A DNA stretch of 64,000 bases. Source: Symsagittifera roscoffensis. Taxonomy: Eukaryota > Xenacoelomorpha > Acoela > Convolutidae. Where the stretch lies: positions 38,401,649-38,465,648 of the forward strand of contig NC_087068.1 of assembly GCF_963678635.1 (NCBI RefSeq). The letters are read 5' to 3'. Each line of letters begins with the position of its first letter. The first letter of the stretch is position 1. Shown piece after piece: positions 1 through 14,600 of the stretch. Position numbers and translations under genes: made by a program. Under the pieces are notes generated by a model. The model had not been told where the DNA came from and did not search any database. It saw only the letters and a program-made list of their open reading frames with translations.

Positions 1-2830
<2,830 letters not shown>

Positions 2831-5800
2831 ATTAAATTATATTTTATAAAAATGTATATGGATAAAGTTATTAAAATGTATATGGATAAATTATTGGCCA
2901 GGGATGATAAATATCAAGAGTCACAGCCATAAGACTTATAGCAATTTAAAAAATCCAAAAAATTGCGTCAGCTCCATATTTACGATGTTATTTGTTATTT
3001 TTGAGAGATATATGGCTCAGCTCTCGCAAGTTGCAATAATACCATTATTGAACATTTTAATAAAATTTTTATGGGTGATGATGGAGACATTATAAAAGTT
3101 TTAAATAAAGTTTGGTTACACCACTTCTAAGAATGCGGATCAAAAAGAACAAGTTAATCGTCAGTATTTGGTATGAGAAAGGGTTAATCAATGTTAAGAA
3201 CGAAAGAACACAAAAATACAATGATGATGAAGAAAAACAAAATCATATTTTGATGCAGACGTTTGCGGTAAGATAACTCATTAGAAGAAATCAGGGGGGG
3301 GGGGCAGTATGGAAAAAATATTTCTTAGTCGAGAATACCATTTTAGAGCCCAGCGAAGAGAAGATTCCGTATATTTCTTGATTCCAACTGGTTGTTCGAA
3401 ACAGGTCAAAGCCCTGTATGTTTCGACTGCCCGTGAAACCCAAGAAAATGGTCATCTTTTTTGAAATTTTGAAAATACATAGAATTTCAGTAGAAAACAA
3501 AAAAGCATTTGATCAATTTTTGATTTTTTTTCTTACACACTAGATAAAAACAAAGCGTCTGGAAACGTATTAATAAATCAAAATAGCTTGCCTCAAATCA
3601 TCTCGGAACGATTTTTCAGCTGGATCAAATTGGCGCTCAGGCGTTAAAAGGTTTAAATATATCGTGCGTTAATTGTCCCAAATTAGTCAAACTAGTGGAT
3701 TGCAAACCGCCATAATATTCTACAAAAAATTTATCACACGTGAAGTATCTAGTTAGTTTACGCTCAAAGCTTCAAATTTTTCTCTAAGTCTTAACTACTA
3801 GTGAAAATGTTTACTAGGCGATCAACGTGCAACAAACAGTATGCTCAACAAAAAATGCAATTAAGGAACGCAAATCATTTTTAAAGGTCTGTTTTTGGTC
3901 GACAGTAAGTAAAATTAGAAGAATATTACAAAGACCGAAACAATTTACCATAAAAACTTTACAATTTTGGCTAAGCGTACAAAACTTTACAAACTTGTCA
4001 ATTTTGGCTAAGCGTAAGGGATTAAACTTTACTTGATTGTAACGTTACAAGGTGACGTTTTTTAGAATCAGTGGGCGCAGAAGCAAATTTTTGTTGGTTT
4101 TTTTGATTTCAACGCCCCATTCCTCCGTTTAGTAGTTTTTTATTGTATTGCTTATAAAGAGTTTTGATGACCGAATCATAAGTAACGTAAATTTTAGGCA
4201 ACAATTCATCTTCTCTAAAATTCCTGATGATTTTATCAAATCTTCGATGAATAGTTTACGCTAAGAAATTCTACAGTTGTTTGAAAACTTTAAGTGAAAT
4301 ATTCAATCATCACAAGTATATTTATTGCACCTAACATGTCTTCGAAAGTTTTAATTGTGATAAATTTTACATTTTCTATGAAGCTTAAAATTTTTTTTAA
4401 TGCTTAAATAGTCCAAGGAAAGCATGTTAATTTTTTAAAAGTCTTGATTTAGCAGTGTTTCAGATGTCTTTATTTTGTTTTCTTTGAAATTAAAATATAT
4501 TTATATGTAAAACATTGTCGAGTTGAAGTTCTGAAGAGTCAAATAACGGCTTCATCAGCCATATAGCTACAAATATTTTTATTCTTCACTTTTTTCAGTA
4601 TAAATGTTACTTAGATTAAACAATCAGGTCCATATAAGACAGTACTTAATAGAAAATTCTCAGCGGCGCTTCAACAGATTGAATTACATTCTGCGCTTGC
4701 TCAAGTTGGTGCTCTATCAATGATAAGTTCTTTATATTATTGGATTATTGCACTACTCTAAACAAATTTATTATGATTAATAATAGTATCACCACTACTA
4801 AGAATGCAGATCAAAAATTAACTTCATTGTCAGAATTTAGTATGACAAGAATTGGTATGAGAAAAGTGGTCGATATTTTTTAGTTTTCGTCGACATTAAA
4901 AGGTATTTTTATACAAAAACTTTGTCGCACCAAAGAGCTTAAGGTACAAATACTGGCTTCATCGACCAGATACAGCTGAGTTTCACAAAATAGAGACATT
5001 CAACGTGATAGGTAGATAGATAGCTATGGGTAGATTTATCAAGTTTTTAATTCTGAGCGAGGGGATTAGTAATTCAACTCTTTCAGCTACAATTTATATG
5101 GTAGAAAAATTCAACAATTTTAAATGGTGAGAAAAACTATGCGATGTTTATCATAGACTGCAAAAAAGTGTGATTTTTACTGCAGAGCTCATTTGCTGCC
5201 TGTATTACACAAGGTTTGACCAGCTTCTGCAATCTAAAACGAGATCAGGGGCCGGTTTACGGGGAAGTGGGAGGGCAGACGTTCCCCTTCGCCCTCAGGG
5301 ATTCCAATCCCTGCCAACCCAAACGGCCCCCTTTGAACTATTTTGAGATATCAATTTTTGGCTGATGGACCGTAAAACTTTTCTAAAGGCGGGGGGGGGG
5401 GGCGATTTACAGGGGGGAGAGCGACGAAAAAAATGGGAAATTTTTGGTAACAATTTTCCAAAAAGTGCTTAGAAACGTGCCACTGGGTGTGTGTTTTTTT
5501 TTAATTTTACCTGCGGCGCAGACAATTTGGTCAAAACAGGGACTTTTGAGCGCTTTGGGAGGGCTCGGAAGATCAGATGGTCGACCTAAAAAAATTGTCG
5601 AAAAAATTGTCGAAAAAATCCGACCCCCCTCGAAAAAATCTTAGATCGTCCTATGAGGGAGATCACTTTTAGGAACCACTTGAAAAATTGATGATGATTC
5701 TTCATTATGTTTGGCAGAAAACAAATAAATGATTAAATTGAATTTGATAGATCAAATCTTTTTTCTGCGGTCTGAATGATCACTTTCCTTTGCTTTGTTT

Positions 5801-6054
5801 TTCAGTTTTAGTTGTTTTTTGTTTTATTTTCTATGAAAGCACCAAGTATATCAATTCGTTATCTTTTTTTACTACCAGTAGAAAGGGTGTACAATTCAGC
5901 TGAAAAAAAACTTGAACAGAAGTAGCTATCTCTTTTCGGAAAACCTGAGTCAAATTTTAGCTGAGATATTGCAGCTGAACTTTCATTAAAAAAATTTGAT
6001 CAAATTTATTGATCCAGGATTTACAAATGTTTAAACACATTGGAATTAAAATGC
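2831..6054. other. Intergenic DNA with old repeats, no gene seen
   Basis: It is AT-rich with no supported ORF. Contents: a short tandem duplication of AATGTATATGGATAAA around 2852-2890; a diverged direct repeat pair at about 3119-3185 and 4793-4868 (TAAGAATGCRGATCAAAAA ... GGTATGAGAAA); poly-G runs near 3295 and 5392; and a MITE copy at 5244-5655. Confidence 0.6.
5244..5655. mobile_element. MITE-like element, GGGGCGGAT-end family (copy 2)
   Basis: It begins CAGGGGCCGGTTTAC and ends in CTTAGATCGTCCTA, a degraded inverted end. It carries the family block CAGGGATTCCAATCC..GCCAACCCAA..GGCCCCC and the GGTCGACCTAAAAAA segment also present in copy 1. Confidence 0.5.
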
Positions 6055-6215
6055 TACTATTAGGTAGTAAAACAAGCTTAACCCCGGGGGATGAGCAGGG
6101 TGCGGAAAAGAGCAGAAGCAAAATGTTCTAGGTTGTTCAAGAACGTTCCAAATGGTTGTTAATTGTTGTAGATTGTTTGAAATGTTCAATAATTTTTCAA
6201 GTTTAGTCCAGATTT
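6055..6215. repeat. Left terminal inverted repeat of the Maverick-like element
   Basis: It pairs with 14450-14600 reversed. The best-conserved core is GGGTGCGGAAAAGAGCAG (left about 6099-6116), preceded by a TAxTATTAG..GTAGTAxAACAA outer block and followed by a looser TTCTA..AAATGG..ATTGTTxTAGATT inner block. The match is strong over about 60 bp and weaker to about 150 bp. Confidence 0.6.
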
Positions 6216-7739
6216 TTCATGCAAGTTGCCCTTTACAAATAACACCAAAAGTTTAGTGTAATTAAAAGTACATGCCATCTCTGAACTATCAGGTTCTTTG
6301 TAGCGTTTAAACTTCAATATCTTAACTGTGGTTGTTTGATTGTTTTAACGAGGTAAATTGAAATGCAAAAATTCTTTTGAGCTAAGTTACATAATTACAC
6401 ACTGGTTGGCTTAATAATCTGAGAGTTTCTCGCCATTCACACCAGAATCACTCGATCTGGACTGTTTCCAACAAATTTTTAAACTTTAATATCTTCTTGA
6501 ATTTGTTTTTGGGCCAAACTAATTTCTCGAAAAAAATCTTTATTAAATTAAGTTTTTACCTTATTGAAATCCATTTATATTCATTAAAAAAAATTGATTA
6601 AAGTGGAGTGTATGGAGAAAATACAGACAATGAAAAGTGGTGACAATAATCTCACGCTCAAAAAAGCTAAGTTGTTGAATTTATTGACTGTTAATTATTT
6701 TGATCAGAACATCAAATCAACACGATCGGAAAAAAGGGTTAAACTACCTTCAGATATTACGTACTCACTCACAAAACGAGTGTTTTTTTCTTGAATATTT
6801 TCTTCTTATAAAATTGCTTAACGTATGTTTAAATAAGATAACACACGAAGAAATTTTGAAATGTTTTTTCTTCTATTTTTCTAAGGAGCTTGCTAAACGA
6901 AAAGTAACGTTAGTTTCATAAAACTTTTAGTGAGAGTTAGTTCAAAAACCAAAGATATTTTAAAAAAACTTAAAAAAATTGAAAAACATCGAAAAAAAAT
7001 TTTATCTCAATTTTTTTACGAAATGTTGCCAAATTACAATTATTTTTTTTAATTTAAATTTTTGATGAAAATAATTCAAGAAACTGAAAATTTTTTCAAA
7101 AGAAGTAGAAACAAATTTTAAAAATTTTTTACAAATTTATTCCGGAAAGTTACTAAACCAAAGTTAACGTTAATGTGTCAACGATATTTTATCCTTTTTT
7201 TGATGAAAAAATGCAAACAAACTGACAAAATTGGACTTGATGAAATTTTTTTTTGAAAATTCCATAATGTTTTCAATATAAAAAAAATCATTTTTCTGAA
7301 TAACTTACACTTAATCAGGTGTTCTGACTACGTTTTTTTTGAGCGGCAACAGATAAGTACCGCTAACGAAAATCACCAGCCCTATTAAATTTAAAGTCGT
7401 CTTAAATGAATTATTTGTGTTCGGTATACATGAATCAAAACAAAACAAGGATACGAAAGTTAAATATCAGTTAACTCGGTTATTTTAAAACAGATTTTGT
7501 TTTGACCAAATTTATATCCTAGTGTTGAATGTTTTGTTGTCGCAATAAACAAGTCTATAGAAGAAAAAAATTTTCCAACGAGCAAACTCTTACAGCAAAA
7601 AATTAACAAGACCTCAGGGAAATCAGAAGCAAATTTTAACGAAAAACAAAGTAGAGAACATGGACGGATAGTTTTGACTGTGCAGACAGTTTTCTCAACA
7701 GAATCGCCAGAATGCCAGGTCTAGAATCTGGAGCGCGGC

Positions 7740-8108
7740 ATGTTTCCTGGGACAATTTTGAACCATCTTATCCCTCAGATATTGGTAAAATCATACTTTT
7801 TTAGTGTATTCAATTATTGTGGAGTATGGTTTGTTGGTGATACAAAATCACAATTTGTACAATCTTTCAATAATATGCATTGTATCAAAAACAATGCTTT
7901 GAGCTCCATACTTACTTTTGAGTCGAAACTTTTCACGATTACCCAGTACAGAAAAAACATTAGGAAAAATTTTCACAGTATTCCGATCGAAGTTCGTGAT
8001 ATGCAAGGGGCACTCATACAGTTTTTAAGTGCTGGAAGCGTTAAACTAACTCTACAGAATTGCAGTCTCAGACTTACTTTGGGGAAAACTTTTTTTGTAG
8101 AAATATAA
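7740..8108 (+). pseudogene. Fragment resembling a Maverick capsid-associated protein C-terminus
   Basis: An open frame of 122 codons with composition unlike the flanking DNA. Its last third (FHSIPIEVRDMQGALIQF and the following SAGSVKLTLQN) has the pattern of the C-terminal beta-rich end of a protein found beside the capsid gene in Maverick-type elements; a YCG..FVGDTKS segment lies upstream, as expected for that family. It has no recognisable N-terminus in this frame; a possible N-terminal piece lies on the opposite strand at 8463-8726, suggesting inversion or two partial copies. The identity is inferred from pattern only. Confidence 0.3.
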
Positions 8109-8219
8109 CTTATTTAAAAATAAAACGGTTTTTTGTTTACAAAACTGAGTTCATCACACGTATTAGCTTTAACTCACTTTAAACATTTGAACTGTTAGTT
8201 TTACCCAGAAGCTTTCAAA

Positions 8220-8460
8220 GAAAATAACAAAAGTCTTTAGGGGTTTGAATTTTGCTGAGCCGCATGGTTATGTATAGGTTCCAAATGAGCAGCGTCAGAC
8301 ATGATTGAGCATTTGGGTGCATCCACATTTGGTTTTGATGAAAGTAACCACTTAAAACTTGTTCTTTTTTTCGTGTAACCAATACCCAATGTCCTCCTGG
8401 TGCATGTATGGATGTGTGTTGACTCTTTGGAATGTGTTGTCTTTAGCACTGGGAAATGGA
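8220..8460 (-). pseudogene. Possible adenain-like (adenovirus-type) protease fragment
   Basis: One minus-strand frame contains APGGHWVLVTR, resembling the G-x-HW segment that holds the catalytic His of adenain-type cysteine proteases. It continues with a GYF..H.N-like stretch and YITMRLSKIQTPKDF, which could be a worn version of the Gln-containing region before the catalytic Cys. The expected Cys is not clear, and the frame is entered through a stop. Maverick elements normally carry such a protease for capsid maturation. Confidence 0.28.
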
Positions 8461-8462
8461 TC

Positions 8463-8726
8463 TCATTTGTAGAAACAAATCATTGTAATTGAATTTAGTT
8501 GAGGAATACTGTCTATAAACTTTTTCAGAGAATAATTACCCTGTTTGAAAATTTTGCCTATTTGATCAATTAATCGTTCTTGACAGTCGCTCTTCTTTAA
8601 AAATAGTTCGATAGGATCTGCTGTCTCTCGGGAAAACTCAAGTTCCAGTCTTAAAGAAGCCTTCACAGTTTCAAGAAAGAACAATTCTTGATTACAGTGT
8701 TGAGATGGCGTGAGATAAAATACCAA
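8463..8726 (-). pseudogene. Possible N-terminal fragment of a Maverick capsid-associated protein
   Basis: An 87-codon open frame starting MVFYLTPSQ and containing FKQGNYSLKKFIDSI, a GxYS..xLIxxI-like pattern. Start and spacing are compatible with the N-terminal part of the protein whose C-terminus may be at 7740-8108 on +. It is a weak assignment. Confidence 0.22.
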
Positions 8727-9950
8727 ATTAAAATGGTTAATTTAATTTTCAAAAGTTGGAGAAATGCCGTCTCTTTAAAAGTGGAGAATTTGAATTGTTT
8801 TAAAGTAGGCTTGCTGGTTATGAGTTGTGTCATAGTCTACACAGTCAGTACTCTTATGAACTATGCGTTTTGATGTGAAATTTTGTTTCAAAGGATGAAT
8901 TGTGTTCTGTTTGCATTGACCACTGAAGATAGCATTAGGGCACGTGGCAACTACTCACTGTCCAACCGTCGTATAGGTTCCCAAATAAAAACATCTTCAC
9001 GGACAAACTCATTCTGATCCCCAGGTGTTACAAACTTATTGGTTTTATCTCGTTATAGTTGTATCTAGCAGGCCACTTCAATATTCCTTCTTGAGTTGAA
9101 GTATGAACAGATTCAGACGCCGTATAAATTCTGGCAAAAATTGACGCGAGTTATATTTGAACCAACAAATTTGGATTAGCATCTTGAGTTTCTATAAAAA
9201 ATTTTGGTTTCAAATGAGTGAGTCGTATTCTTAGGTTGCCATTAGTGATCAATAACTGATCCGCAGCAAAAAATTTAGAAGCTGGTTTTCAGTAAAAACA
9301 AAACACGGCTTTGAGATTTTTTCGTCCATTCTAGACGTCTACCATGGTTATTTATGTCATTATCAAACAACAAAGGATATATTTCATTGAAATAATTTTG
9401 TGTAGTATGTTAAGTTTTCACACAGCACTTGATGTCAGACAGCTTCTTTTCCAGAAAAATCTTTTAAGCGTATAAATTACTGAAAGTTTGGTTAAATTTA
9501 TTGTTCGATATTTAATCGCAATTGAAAAACATGAGTGTAGAAAAGTATTACGGAATGCAACTTTTGAAAGATCTGTAATTGTTCCTGTAGTCACATCAGC
9601 TGCTAAATAATTACAATGTTGCTCCAATTTTTAATGTTGCTCCAATCGCATAATGTTGCGATGGGTGTTCAACAAAAATTAAATATTTCACGATTAATCA
9701 TTTCAAGGATCTGATGGCTCTTTCTGCCAAAAGTGCTTTTGTATCCCCGCTGATAGTGTGACAGTTTTAGATTTTTAGTGCTGTGAAAAAGGTTTTGAAT
9801 GATCCCTCAAAGTAATTCCTTTTTCTAAATAGCTAAATTTGTGAATTCATTCGATTTCAAAACTTCCTTTAAGAAATTGTCAAAAATCAAGTTAACTTGC
9901 TCATATTTGGAGTGTTTTCTTATAATGTAAACTCAAAGGTGGAAATATTT

Positions 9951-10151
9951 TTAGATTTTTTTATCCAATGATTGATACTGCTTGTAAAAATAAAATGTAT
10001 CGTTCATTGGTTCAAATGATTTTGTAAGCATGTAATACAAATTGGCTTTTACCGGAACCAATTGATCGCACAAAACATATGAACAGTCTATCATTTGATA
10101 AAATTCTTGGTTAATTTTGTGAGAATTGGCAGTATGTAACCCGTTAAACAT
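9951..10151 (-). pseudogene. Possible Maverick major-capsid-like fragment
   Basis: A 66-codon frame with NGLHTANSHKINQEF followed by VLCDQLVPVKANLYYMLTKS and NDTFYFY. The order, an NxGL motif and then a D-Q..L....L.KS....FYF strand pattern, resembles the central part of the double-jelly-roll capsid proteins of Maverick-type elements. It is broken on both sides. The assignment is by pattern only. Confidence 0.3.
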
Positions 10152-10689
10152 GTCAAAAAGCTACCCATAGTGTTTTGTCCTGCTCAAAATCAATCACATA
10201 GAGCTTGGAATTTCAAAACCCAAAAAACTACAAGAAAACTATTTGTCAAAAAAAAACAATTTCTGATCTAGGATTTTTGTCACCACAAAGAGTCCAAGGT
10301 TTCATTTCCTGGTTTTGGTTGCCAAAATGATCAAAACTTAGTGTGAATTTTCATCACAAAACCACTCAATAAATATGCCACGCTTTATAAGAGCACATAT
10401 AGTTTTTTTCAGTTGTTTTTCACTTATCATGTCTCCAACGTTGGACAACCAAGTTGAGTCAAATCTTGCACCACAGATATACTGGGTAATTGCTGTAAAA
10501 TATTACCTTTTGTCGTCCTTTTGCATAAAAAATAAGCATAGCGTGTTTCAGGTTGAATGAGTGCGAAATTGTATTAGCATGGTTTAGGAAATATCAGATT
10601 CAATTCGCCTCATTTTGTCCCAATTGTTAGTTAACCACATGTAGTTATATTAGAAAAAATTTCTTGTTTTGTCAAAAGCATTGCTCCCA

Positions 10690-10945
10690 TGTTCACTTGC
10701 AAAAAATGTGGAAAGTCATTTGAGAAGAAGTTCAGCCTCAAGTTCAACCATATTGGAACGCACAGAAGTTTTTTCGGGTGTGCACAGTGTTTTAAAAAAT
10801 ATTCCAGCAAAAAAAATTAGACTAAAATGAAAGAACGCATGGAAAAAAGTTTGTGAGGTTTGTTGTAAACTGTTTCCAACCAATTAGAAACTGAACGGTC
10901 ATGTAAAAACACATAAAAAACATCAAAATGTCGCATTTGATTCAT
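10690..10945 (+). pseudogene. Broken C2H2 zinc-finger segment
   Basis: The frame starting MFTCKKCGKSFEKKFSLKF contains one C2H2-like finger (CKKC...HIGTH, one residue longer than the usual spacing), then CAQC of a second finger before a stop. Further on, KVCEVCCKLF ... HVKTH forms another finger with an in-frame stop between the ligand pairs. Position and orientation just upstream of the polymerase remnant fit a nucleic-acid-binding part of the same element. Confidence 0.45.
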
Positions 10946-11559
10946 AGAAGTTGAAATAAAGTTCAATTTACGTCACCAAGAGAAGTCCCATGACAACGAC
11001 CATTTTAAATACGATTTGTTTGTATTTTCCAACAATGTCAAATAAAATTGAAATTCACGAACTGCGATCTTATAAAGTCATGAAATTCAAACTATCCCGC
11101 GCGGTGTGCGACAGAAAATTTGCACGCGTACAAAAACTACCACAACCCATTCGGTTCAATTACAAAACTAAGCGTGTAAAAGACAAATAGCCAATTATTG
11201 GAGACTCTTTTTGTAGAATAAGAGACAATAGTGAAATCATTAATTATTCAGCAGCCCCACCAAACTATCTTTAGTTTCGATTTGAAACAAAATTGGTGTG
11301 ACAAAATAGAGAAATCCATGGATACAGCTTTTCAAAAATTGACTCAATTGTCAACAATTCTAGTTTGGTTTGGAAAATTGCTACCAAAAAAGGCAAATAA
11401 TGATTACCGGTGCTACTTTTCCAGTGAAAAAACGGCAATTCTACTCAAACCCAAAAATTAATGAGAATGAAAGCAAACTTACTTCTTTTCAATGCATAAT
11501 ATTGTATACAGAAACTATAGAAAACACAGCAAACTGGAGAGATGTATCAAGTAAATTTT

Positions 11560-12900
11560 TTAATTCTCAACAAATGTAATGTCCTGGCGACTCATATTCT
11601 CGGCATACCAATTCAAGAAGATACTGAGCCGTTCTTTATTAAACACAGCTCAGCAGTGTGGACACTCAAAAATCATGATGGAAGTTTCTTATAATGACAA
11701 CCTTAGCGTTTTTAGAGCATTGGATGCTTTTCGGTTGCGTCAAAATGAACATCTGATTGAACGAATAGACAAAATTTTTGATTTTTACTGATCGAGGAAC
11801 GTAGCAAATATGGAAGATTTCGGAGGCAGAAATTATGAAAATTTTGAGGAAGTAGAGAGATTTTTTGAAATTTAAATTTTTCTCTATGCCCTTGAAGATG
11901 ACAGCAATGTCGATTCTTCATTTAGAAACTTGGATTGTTGTATCGAGGATAGAAATAACCGTATTAGTTTTCTCACAATTGAGATCACTATGGTTTGATT
12001 AACAATTTGAACAATTGTTCAAAAAATATCTCTGTTCCAATTTTTTTTTTCTACTAAGTGCTCAAAAATTTGAAAATCAATATAAAAACTCTAATAATGA
12101 GACAAGGGCATGTTTACCCAGGTGGAAAATACAGTTCAAACTCTTCCCTTTTTGATAAATTCGAATTGGTATACGTATGCCACACGAGCTACGTTTTTAT
12201 CAATCATTTGTTACTTTCGATTTTGAATCCATCCTTGAACCAGTTGTTCGGCTGAACGGCGAACACCAAGATCTTTCTGACCATTTATATCTACGAGAAA
12301 ATTGCGTTTCACAAAACAACTTATACCATTACCTGTTGCGATTCATCACAATGGTCCTTTTTCATTCATCACAACAGCTTTTTCATTCATTGATGCAATA
12401 TATGAGTGATCTTAACAAAATACTGCTATTCAATTGTAAAACATTGAGGATATCTTGGAACAATTGAGCAATTGAGACAAATAATTGATTACCAAGAAGC
12501 TCATATGAACGAAATTGCATCTAACTTGACAAATTATTTCAATTATACAAAAAGTTAAAATCCTTTATCGAACAGTTAGCAGTGACTGGATTCAAAAGCG
12601 GATTTTATGACTTAAGTTTAATTCGCAATTTCATATTTCAAATATTAAGTCAGTTTTCATCTATTCGCAAAAATCAATGTTATCAAGAAGATTAATACAT
12701 TTTTCTCATTAGCCTTGCCTTCATTTCGTTTTAAAGACAGATTAGTTAGGTTTTGGCAGCAGCTACCTCATTAGACCATTTTCTCAAAGCATATTGAGTG
12801 TCGGCAAATAATTTTTTTTCCATCTGCTTATTTGGAGTCTTTTGATAAGCTTTCCGAAACATCTTCATCATCATTTTCCGCCTTCTTCTCCAAACTGCAG
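11560..12900 (+). pseudogene. Degenerate protein-primed family B DNA polymerase (PolB)
   Basis: Motifs run in the family order but are scattered over all three + frames. They are: DNLSVFRALDAF (about 11695-11730), EEVERFFEI and YALEDD (about 11850-11900), YPGGKYSSNSSLFDKFE (about 12115-12165), and the Exo I motif TFDFESIL with Asp at 12219-12221 and Glu at 12225-12227. Next come LIPLPVAI (about 12323-12346), the Exo II-type VTGFKSGFYDLSLI (about 12581-12622) and FFPSAYLESFDKLSE (about 12813-12857). Polymerase palm motifs downstream are not visible, so the 3' half is lost or unreadable. In intact elements this enzyme replicates the element from a protein primer. At least four frameshifts and several stops make it non-functional. 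Confidence 0.62.
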
Positions 12901-13051
12901 GACTAAAAACACATTAGACGCTGAGTCTCAAAAAGTTCTGAAACAGGCGGTAATCATACATACCCAAAAAAAAGGAAAGACAGGTGAGGAAAACTACGAG
13001 ATAACAATAGAAGATTGAGTTAACAAAAATTTTCGACGATGCAAACTTTTA

Positions 13052-13210
13052 TCTGAATCGTTTTAATCTTCATTAATGGATCGAAACGTTGATGATGAAG
13101 CTAAAAATCCGATAAAACTTTTGGGTCTCAGTATCCATACAATCATCAACATTAAGATTTCGAAAGCTCATTTTGAATAACATTACTCAATTCAAGAAAT
13201 AGTAAAATTG
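13052..13210. repeat. 159-bp direct repeat, copy 1
   Basis: It is nearly identical to 14063-14221; differences cluster around ATTAATGG versus ATTAAACG. It contains an imperfect hairpin with CTTCAT and ATGAAG arms around ATCGAAACGTT. It lies in the right part of the Maverick-like element. Confidence 0.8.
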
Positions 13211-14062
13211 GTTGTTATTGTTCAGGGCCTACGATGTGATTGATGACAATCTTTTTTGAATTGAGATGTCTGGGAAAACAACTTGTCACGATGAGCCAAT
13301 AATATTTGGCTTTGTAATCTTCAACAATAAAAAACAGCGAATAATAGAAATTAAATACGTTTTTACTTGGACGAATTTCATGTCCTTTCACCAGGCGGGC
13401 AATTGAAATGGTTACAGATTCTACGTATTTATAATCAACACAATGAACGATTAATGATTGCATGACAGTAGAAGCAAAAGAAGTTTATTTTAATTGAGTT
13501 CAATCAAATTGTAATAACACAGATTATCTAGCAGATGACGTGTTCAATTTTCAGTCTTTGTAAAATCAAATTGAGTGATGTCTTTTATCTTGCTATGCTA
13601 GTAAATTTTTTGTCCGTTTTATGACTGAACTTTCTATTGGACAATAAAAATTATAATCTTTTGTTATTAGTTTTTTTGATGCCATTTAAGATAATTTAAC
13701 TGAGTTACTATGTGTATGCTGAATTGAAAGATAGTAGTTAAATTTGAATGCAAATATTTGTTAGTAAAAGTTCGAAACAATTTTCTACACGAGGACTTTT
13801 CAGGTTTTTTTTTGAAATAGCTTTGAGGTGTCTGTTTTTCTGTGTGAAGAACTTGACTTTGTTCAAATCGACTTTGACGTAACTTTTTTGGTGTAGGAAT
13901 TGTTTGGCGAAACAGGCTCAGATATAGTTTTTGCATTTCTTTATCAAAGATTTCTCTCTAAACTGCCTTTACTGCCCATCAAAACAACCATTGCAAAATG
14001 ATTCCCATGGTTGTTGTTGCTTTTTTTCAAGATTTTCGAATTCTTGCTCGTCTGACTAGAAG

Positions 14063-14221
14063 TCTGAATCGTTTTAATCTTCATTAAACGATCGAAACGT
14101 TGATGATGAAGCTAAAATTCCGGTAAAACTTTTGGGTCTCAGTATCCATACAATCATCAACATTAAGATTTCGAAAGCTCATTTTGAATAACATTACTCA
14201 ATTCAAGAAATAGTAAAATTG
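14063..14221. repeat. 159-bp direct repeat, copy 2
   Basis: Second copy, 1011 bp downstream of the first and in the same orientation. It is far better conserved than the surrounding pseudogenes, so the duplication is younger than the decay of the polymerase. Confidence 0.8.
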
Positions 14222-14449
14222 ATTTTTCAGCAGAAATAAAAAAAATTCTATTTTTTTTTGAAGATTCCAGATGTTTGTATCAGCTAATTATATTGCTGAA
14301 AAAAATTGCTGAAATTTTTTTTTTCATAAACCAAAATTTGTTTTCAAGCTACATTTTGAACTCAGCTATATTTTTTTTAATTTGTAAATGTTTACTCAAT
14401 TAATATGTGATAATTGAGTATTGGAAGGGAAGAGTAAACAGTGATCAGT

Positions 14450-14600
14450 CATCTGTATAAAATTTCTTGAATAATCTAAAACAATAAATGGCCATTTAAA
14501 AGATTTTAGAACAAGCTACAAATTTTCACTCCTGCTCTTTTCCGCACCCTCCTCACCCCTCCGAACTAAATTTGTTCTACTACTAGCTACTAATACTACG
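14450..14600. repeat. Right terminal inverted repeat of the Maverick-like element
   Basis: It contains CTGCTCTTTTCCGCACCC (about 14532-14549), the reverse complement of the left core, then TTTGTTCTACTAC and CTAATACTA matching the left outer block in reverse. Confidence 0.6.

Larger units (their letters stand above)
6055..14600. mobile_element. Decayed Maverick/Polinton-like virus-related DNA transposon
   Basis: An 8.5-kb interval bounded by imperfect inverted repeats. Inside, on +, is a broken protein-primed family B DNA polymerase (about 11560-12900) and a C2H2 zinc-finger fragment. Fragments resembling Maverick capsid, capsid-associated and adenain-like protease products occur mostly on -. 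Maverick/Polinton elements are known to combine long TIRs with a protein-primed PolB, adenovirus-type protease and capsid genes; intact ones are usually 15-20 kb, so this copy has lost much sequence. No integrase or packaging ATPase could be recognised. All frames are broken by stops and shifts, so it is dead. No 6-bp target duplication is clear at the ends. Confidence 0.6.

Noticed and set aside
7321-7420. Further Maverick genes (integrase, packaging ATPase) in 6.2-7.7 kb
   Set aside because: No zinc-binding HHCC, DDE or Walker motif could be found in any frame there.
13052-13130. Hammerhead ribozyme (TGATGA and CGAAAC both present)
   Set aside because: The essential CTGATGA core reads TTGATGA and the required stems cannot be drawn.
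13052-14221. LTR retrotransposon with 159-bp LTRs
   Set aside because: No TG...CA ends, primer binding site, polypurine tract or gag-pol between the repeats.
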